Assembly (NCBI GenBank): GCA_016793305.1
Contig: JAEUHU010000397.1
Span: 1-19,478, forward strand
From: Planctomycetota bacterium
GTDB lineage: Bacteria; Planctomycetota; UBA1135; UBA2386
Direction: 5' to 3'
Length of the DNA: 19,478 nt
Under the pieces are notes generated by a model. It saw only the letters and a list, made by a program, of their open reading frames with translations, searched no databases and had not been told where the DNA came from. Below, in pieces: positions 16,113 to 19,478 of this stretch (position 1 is the first letter of the stretch; every line of letters begins with the position of its first letter). The position numbers and the translations under genes are program-made.

Positions 16113-16613
16113 TTGTCGTCGTCGGGCTGGCGTGGCGGCCGGCCTTCGGGCATCCTGCCACCCCCTATCAAGAAGGCTCACCTCGCACTCTCTCTCCTCT
16201 CGCTCTCGTTCCTCGCCGCCTGTGGTGGCGCCGCCGCCGCCAGCGCCGCCGGCGTCTACGAAGTCGACAAGGTCGCCCTGAAGGCCACCATGCTCGCGAG
16301 CATGCCGGCCGAGGCCCAGAAGGAGCCGAAGGCCATGGAAATGGTCGACGGCATGCTGAAGGACATGGTCATGACCGTCGAGCTGAAGGCGGACGGCACG
16401 GCGGCCATGAACATGAAGATGTCCATGATGGGCCAGAACATGGAAGACTCGGCCACCGGCACCTGGAAGCTCGACGGCGGCAAGCTGACGATGGTCACCA
16501 AGGACAAGGCCGGCAAGGAGGAGACCAAGACGGTCGACTACACCAACGGCTCGTTCATGATCGAGCAGGACACGGGCGGCCAGAAGGTCAAGGTCACCTT
16601 CAAGCGCAAGTGA
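16113..16613 (+). CDS. Small Met-rich lipoprotein; true start unclear (possibly ATC)
   Basis: The mature part is clear: a hydrophobic stretch (HLALSLLSLSF) and the lipobox LAAC-GG mark a lipoprotein. A Met-rich region follows, with 13 methionines in roughly 57 residues, including MNMKMSMM. The end is a beta-type segment (GTWKLDGGKLTMVTKDKAGK, then a second strand pair). The only standard in-frame start is TTG at 16113, which gives an odd 18-residue Ser/Gly/Arg/Pro leader (166 residues in all). A start at ATC 16167 would give a textbook IKKAHLALSLLS signal peptide, matching MKK at the start of the next lipoprotein, and 148 residues; CTG at 16155 is a third option. I list the TTG coordinates but consider 16167 more natural. 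The function is unknown; the shape suggests a lipocalin-like or copper-binding role. Confidence 0.72.
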   Translation: MSSSGWRGGRPSGILPPPIKKAHLALSLLSLSFLAACGGAAAASAAGVYEVDKVALKATMLASMPAEAQKEPKAMEMVDGMLKDMVMTVELKADGTAAMNMKMSMMGQNMEDSATGTWKLDGGKLTMVTKDKAGKEETKTVDYTNGSFMIEQDTGGQKVKVTFKRK

Positions 16614-16625
16614 TCCGCTGCCGCC

Positions 16626-16647
16626 GAGGTCCGGCGCGCCGGACCTC
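16626..16647 (+). terminator. 22-bp perfect palindrome, terminator-like hairpin
   Basis: GAGGTCCGG-CGCG-CCGGACCTC begins 13 bases after the stop of the Met-rich lipoprotein gene. It forms a nine-base-pair stem with a four-base loop. No T-tract follows, so it may work as a GC-rich terminator or 3' end stabiliser; an operator for the next gene is an alternative. Confidence 0.5.
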
Positions 16648-16730
16648 AGGCTGGCGAGCGGAGTTGGCGCAGGGGTGGCTTCGGGACGCGGCTCTGCGAT
16701 GATGCGCGCCCGATCCCGGAGCTCCCCCTG

Positions 16731-17117
16731 ATGAAGAAGCTGCTGCTCGCGTTCGTTCCCGCCCTGCTGTTCGCCGCCTGTGGTCACGACCACGCCCACG
16801 GTGCTGCGTCGGATCACCCGCTCGGCGGCACCTGGGTCCAGGACACCGGTTCCGACGCCAAGGGCTTCGGGCTCGCGTTCGACACCAAGGGCACTGCGTG
16901 CGAGATGCACACCGCCCCGCGCGCCGACGGCTCGCACGACCACGTCGGCGGCACCTACACGTTCGACGCGGCCACCAAGGCCGTCACCGTGAAGTGCAAG
17001 CTGCTCGGCGACGCCAAGGCCGACACCTGGGCCGGCACGCTCGGCACGGGCGTGCTCGAGCTGACCGGCGGCGCCGACAAGGTGACGCTGAAGCCCGGCA
17101 AGATCGCCGGCCACTGA
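16731..17117 (+). CDS. Small His-rich lipoprotein of unknown function
   Basis: 128 residues. MKKLLLAFVPALLFAAC is a signal peptide with a lipobox, and C17 is the predicted lipidated residue. The mature protein opens with GHDHAHGAASDH (histidines at 19, 21, 23 and 29), followed by a beta-rich body: LGGTWVQDTGS, FGLAFDTKG, GGTYTFDAATKAVTVKCKL and GVLELTGGADKVTLK. More histidines occur at 60, 69, 71 and 128. The G-T-W and G-T-Y-T-F-D pattern suggests a small lipocalin-like barrel distantly similar to the preceding lipoprotein. The His cluster next to the lipid anchor could bind zinc, copper or nickel at the membrane surface. GGAG at 16718-16721, nine bases before the ATG, is a reasonable Shine-Dalgarno, unlike several other genes here. 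No family name is recognised. Confidence 0.8.
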   Translation: MKKLLLAFVPALLFAACGHDHAHGAASDHPLGGTWVQDTGSDAKGFGLAFDTKGTACEMHTAPRADGSHDHVGGTYTFDAATKAVTVKCKLLGDAKADTWAGTLGTGVLELTGGADKVTLKPGKIAGH

Positions 17118-17131
17118 GCAACCGCGGCGGA

Positions 17132-17146
17132 GCGGCCCGGGGCCGC
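17132..17146 (+). terminator. GC-rich hairpin after the His-rich lipoprotein
   Basis: GCGGCC-CGG-GGCCGC, a six-base-pair stem, starts 15 bases after the stop codon. No T-tract follows. The distance is similar to that of the palindrome after the preceding lipoprotein gene. Confidence 0.35.
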
Positions 17147-17245
17147 CACCATCGGCCGAGCACCACGGCCCCGCAACCCAGGCCCCGAGCCGGCTCGGCG
17201 CCCGCGAGCGCTGGGTCGGACCCTCGCATTTCCCGCGGCTCGGTC

Positions 17246-17251
17246 TATCCT
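17246..17251 (+). promoter_or_regulatory. -10-like element of apaG
   Basis: TATCCT ends 12 bases before the apaG ATG. It stands out as AT-richer than its surroundings. The implied leader is about five bases long. No convincing -35 was found. Confidence 0.3.
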
Positions 17252-17263
17252 GAGCCTCACCCC

Positions 17264-17704
17264 ATGCCCAACTCGCCGCACTCGAACACCACGACGGAAG
17301 GCATCCGCATCCACGCCGCGGCGGAGTTCCTGCCGCAGGAGAGCCTGCCCCAGGACTTCGGCGGCGACCCGGACAAGTCGCACTTCGTGTTCCGCTACAA
17401 GATCACGATGACGAACACCGGCACCGCGTCGGCGCGGCTGCTGACCCGGCACTGGGTGATCCTCGACGCCGATGGCCGCCGCGAGGACGTGCGCGGGCGC
17501 GGCGTCGTCGGCGAGTTCCCGAAGCTGTCGCCGGGCGAGTCCTACAGCTACGTCAGCTTCTGCCCGCTGCGCACGGCGTGGGGCACGATGGAGGGCAGCT
17601 ACACGTTCGAACGCGAGAACGGCCAGCGCTTCCAGGCGGCCGTCGGTCGCTTCTTCCTGGTGCCGACCGCGCCGCCGCTGCAGCTCGAGTCGCCGTCGTC
17701 GTGA
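17264..17704 (+). CDS. apaG: ApaG-domain protein
   Basis: 146 residues, a normal ApaG length. The family signature is clear from about residue 42 on: FRYKITMTNTGTASARLLTR in the first strands, then HWVILDADGR, EDVRGRGVVGEFPKLSPGES, YVSFCPLRT and GTMEGSYTF. ApaG has an immunoglobulin-like/fibronectin fold. Mutants in enterobacteria are affected in Co2+ resistance and Mg2+ efflux, but the exact activity remains unclear; the same domain occurs in some F-box and polymerase-interacting proteins in eukaryotes. The N-terminal ~20 residues are Ser/Thr-rich and variable. It is followed 70 bases later by hutH, which has its own promoter-like sequence, so the two may be separately transcribed. Confidence 0.93.
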   Translation: MPNSPHSNTTTEGIRIHAAAEFLPQESLPQDFGGDPDKSHFVFRYKITMTNTGTASARLLTRHWVILDADGRREDVRGRGVVGEFPKLSPGESYSYVSFCPLRTAWGTMEGSYTFERENGQRFQAAVGRFFLVPTAPPLQLESPSS

Positions 17705-17739
17705 CCGCAGTTGCTCGGCTGCTTCGCCGTGCGGCGAAC

Positions 17740-17768
17740 TTGCCGCACCCGTGGCGCGCAGCTAGGTT
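17740..17768 (+). promoter_or_regulatory. Candidate promoter of hutH
   Basis: TTGCCG (17740-17745), an exact 17-base spacer, then TAGGTT (17763-17768), followed by six bases and the GTG start. The expected initiation point coincides with the start codon, giving a leaderless message. There is no Shine-Dalgarno in the gap. Confidence 0.5.
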
Positions 17769-17774
17769 CGCAGC

Positions 17775-19304
17775 GTGGCCACGATCCAGCTCGGCGAACC
17801 GAACCTCTCCCTTGCAACCCTCGTCGAACTGAGCCGCGGCGGGGTCCGCATCGAGCTGGCGAAGACCGCCAAGAAGCGGGTCGCCGCATGCCGCCAGGTG
17901 GTCGAGGACGCCGTCGCCAGCGGCGCCACGATGTACGGCATCAACACCGGCTTCGGCAAACTCGCCGGGGTGCGCATTCCCGACGACCAGCTCGGGCAAC
18001 TGCAGAAGAACCTGCTGCTGAGCCATGCGACCGGGGTCGGCGAGCCGCTGTCGCTGGAACAGAGTCGGCTCGCGTTCGCGCTGCGCATCCACAACCTCGC
18101 ACTCGGCCATTCGGGCGTGCGCGCCGCGCTGATCGACCAGGCGATCGCGCTGTGGAACGGCGACTGCATCCCGGTGATCCCGTCCCAGGGTTCGGTCGGC
18201 GCCTCGGGCGACCTGGCGCCGCTGAGCCACATGGCGCTGCCGCTGATCGGCCACGGCGAAGTGCACCACGGCGGCAAGGTGATCTCGGGGCAGAAGGCGC
18301 TGGCGAAGCTCGGCCGCGAACCGTTGGTGCTGCGCGAGAAGGAAGGGCTGGCGCTGATCAACGGCACCCAGATCATGACCGCGATCGGGGCGCTGGCCGT
18401 GCACGAGGCGATCGTGCTGGCGAAGACCGCCGACGTCGTCTGCGCGATGACCGTCGAGGCGCTGCGCGGCACCGACAAGGCGTTCGACGCGCGCATCCAC
18501 GCGGTGCGGCCGCACACCGGCCAGGTCGCGTCGGCCGCCAACCTGCGCACGCTGCTGCGCGGCAGCAAGGTGCTGCCGAGCCACAAGGACTGCAAGAAGG
18601 TCCAGGACGCCTACTCGCTGCGCTGCGCGCCGCAGGTGCACGGGGCCAGCAAGGACGGCATCCGCTACGCGCTTGAGATCGTCGTCACCGAGGCGAACGC
18701 GGTCACCGACAACCCGTTGGTGTTCGGGCAAGGGGTCGTGCTGAGCGGCGGCAACTTCCACGGCCAGCCGGTCAGCCAGGCGATGGACTTCCTGGCGATC
18801 GCGGTCGCCACGCTGGCGAACATCAGCGAGCGACGCATCGAGCAGATGGTCAACCCCGACATCAGCGGGCTGCCGCCGTTCCTCGCCAAGAACCCCGGGC
18901 TCGAGAGCGGCTTCATGATCCCGCAGGTGGTCGCCGCGTCGTTGTGCAGCGAGAACAAGACGCTGGCGCATCCGTCGAGCGTCGACACGATCCCGACCTC
19001 GGCGAACCGCGAGGACCACGTGTCGATGGGCACCACGGCGGCGCGCCACGCGGCGCTGGTCTGCAGCAACACCGGCAAGGTGCTCGGCATCGAGGTGCTG
19101 TGTGCCGCGCAGGGCCTCGACCTCGGCGAACCGCTGCGGCCGGGGGCCGGCGTGCATGCGGCCTACCAGGCGTTGCGCAAACACGTGCCGATGCTCGACG
19201 GCGATCGCTTCCTGGCGCCGGATCTGGCCACGGCGGAACGCCTGGTGCGCGACGGGGTGCTGATGGCGGCGGCGGAGAAGAAGGTCGGCGTGCTGGCGGT
19301 CTGA
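17775..19304 (+). CDS. hutH: Histidine ammonia-lyase
   Basis: 509 residues, typical of bacterial HutH. It converts L-histidine to trans-urocanate and ammonia in the cytosol, the first step of histidine degradation. The MIO-forming tripeptide is A143-S144-G145 in GSVGASGDLAPLSHMALPL. The catalytic tyrosine region YGINTGFG is at residues 54-61, and NLLLSHATGVGEPL (79-92) is the conserved helix after it. QDAYSLRCAPQVHG and DNPLVF, further on, are also HutH hallmarks. H84 in the SHATG segment matches the histidine that distinguishes histidine from phenylalanine/tyrosine lyases in this family. The start is a GTG, chosen because the family-like sequence begins there and the promoter ends just upstream. 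No hutU, hutI or hutG is adjacent in the window, so the rest of the pathway is elsewhere or follows after the right edge. Confidence 0.95.
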   Translation: MATIQLGEPNLSLATLVELSRGGVRIELAKTAKKRVAACRQVVEDAVASGATMYGINTGFGKLAGVRIPDDQLGQLQKNLLLSHATGVGEPLSLEQSRLAFALRIHNLALGHSGVRAALIDQAIALWNGDCIPVIPSQGSVGASGDLAPLSHMALPLIGHGEVHHGGKVISGQKALAKLGREPLVLREKEGLALINGTQIMTAIGALAVHEAIVLAKTADVVCAMTVEALRGTDKAFDARIHAVRPHTGQVASAANLRTLLRGSKVLPSHKDCKKVQDAYSLRCAPQVHGASKDGIRYALEIVVTEANAVTDNPLVFGQGVVLSGGNFHGQPVSQAMDFLAIAVATLANISERRIEQMVNPDISGLPPFLAKNPGLESGFMIPQVVAASLCSENKTLAHPSSVDTIPTSANREDHVSMGTTAARHAALVCSNTGKVLGIEVLCAAQGLDLGEPLRPGAGVHAAYQALRKHVPMLDGDRFLAPDLATAERLVRDGVLMAAAEKKVGVLAV

Positions 19305-19343
19305 GTTCCGTCCCCGCCGCGCGGCGCGGCGCCGATCGGCGAA

Positions 19344-19360
19344 CGGCTCGCTGCGAGCCG
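19344..19360 (+). terminator. Hairpin downstream of hutH
   Basis: CGGCTCG-CTG-CGAGCCG, a seven-base-pair stem 39 bases after the hutH stop, without a T-tract. The remaining sequence to the right edge has another palindrome, TCCGTCG/CGACGGA at 19393-19406, and no gene I can support. Confidence 0.35.
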
Positions 19361-19478
19361 CGGCATGCCACGTGCCCGGGCTTCGCCCTTTCTCCGTCGC
19401 GACGGAACCTTTCGGTCGTGGCGCACGTCCGCTGTCGGGCGGTCTGCCGCGCGCGTCCTCGGGACACTCCTGTCGCAG

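Noticed and set aside
13875..17114. A 1079-codon open frame on the minus strand, antisense to both permeases and the lipoproteins
   Set aside because: It runs opposite genes with clear family features, is rich in Arg, His, Gln and Ala as expected from GC-rich antisense frames, and shows no domain I recognise.
19305..19478. Possible gene at the right edge
   Set aside because: Open frames here are short and biased as in shadow frames; no start with a convincing product is visible on either strand.

Overview
The window is very GC-rich (estimated by eye at about 70%) bacterial chromosomal DNA. It is densely packed, with short gaps, many overlapping start/stop codons and very long antisense shadow ORFs. 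The gene content fits a high-GC, Gram-negative, environmental bacterium. A secreted CxxCH protein of a type I associate with Planctomycetota and related phyla (RWGGW segment near the haem motif), together with the lipoproteins and paired PH-domain proteins, makes a planctomycete-like lineage my best guess. No rRNA or other phylogenetic marker is present, so this is inference. I see no tRNA, rRNA, insertion sequence, prophage or CRISPR array.

Layout. (1) 1-2373, minus strand: a ydbS/ydbT-like pair of membrane PH-domain proteins, followed by the first codons of a gene resembling comM/yifB (Mg-chelatase-like ATPase) that runs off the left edge. (2) 2482-3759, plus: a secreted mono-haem-type CxxCH protein, converging on (3) 3769-4662, minus: a short chemoreceptor with two membrane helices and no sensory domain. 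(4) 4790-6759, plus: a LACTB-like serine beta-lactamase-fold hydrolase translationally coupled to a metallo-beta-lactamase-fold hydrolase. (5) 6796-10169, minus: a probable unit reading tpx (thiol peroxidase), a secreted protein of unknown function, a RedB-like thioredoxin-fold protein with a CPC motif, and a chemoreceptor with a six-helix, histidine-bearing membrane domain. (6) 10297-10902, minus: a DUF433/DUF5615 (PIN-like) pair with toxin-antitoxin architecture. (7) 11016-16112, plus: a YtrA-type GntR regulator, an ABC ATPase and two tandem paralogous ABC-2-like permeases, linked by three ATGA overlaps. (8) 16113-17117, plus: two small lipoproteins, one Met-rich and one His-rich. (9) 17264-19304, plus: apaG and hutH (histidine ammonia-lyase). 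The remaining 174 bases are non-coding as far as I can see.

How the parts work together. The most distinctive unit is the GntR/ABC operon. Both permeases carry an unusual C-terminal region of about 390 residues with recurring blade-like motifs, which I interpret as a probable extracytoplasmic beta-propeller. A perfect 10-bp inverted repeat overlaps the regulator's start codon and is the obvious candidate autoregulatory operator. The tpx-to-chemoreceptor unit joins peroxide defence, a thiol protein and a membrane sensor, which suggests redox- or metal-linked taxis. Several genes have a -10-like element only 6-12 bases before the start codon and no clear Shine-Dalgarno, so leaderless or near-leaderless transcripts may be common here.
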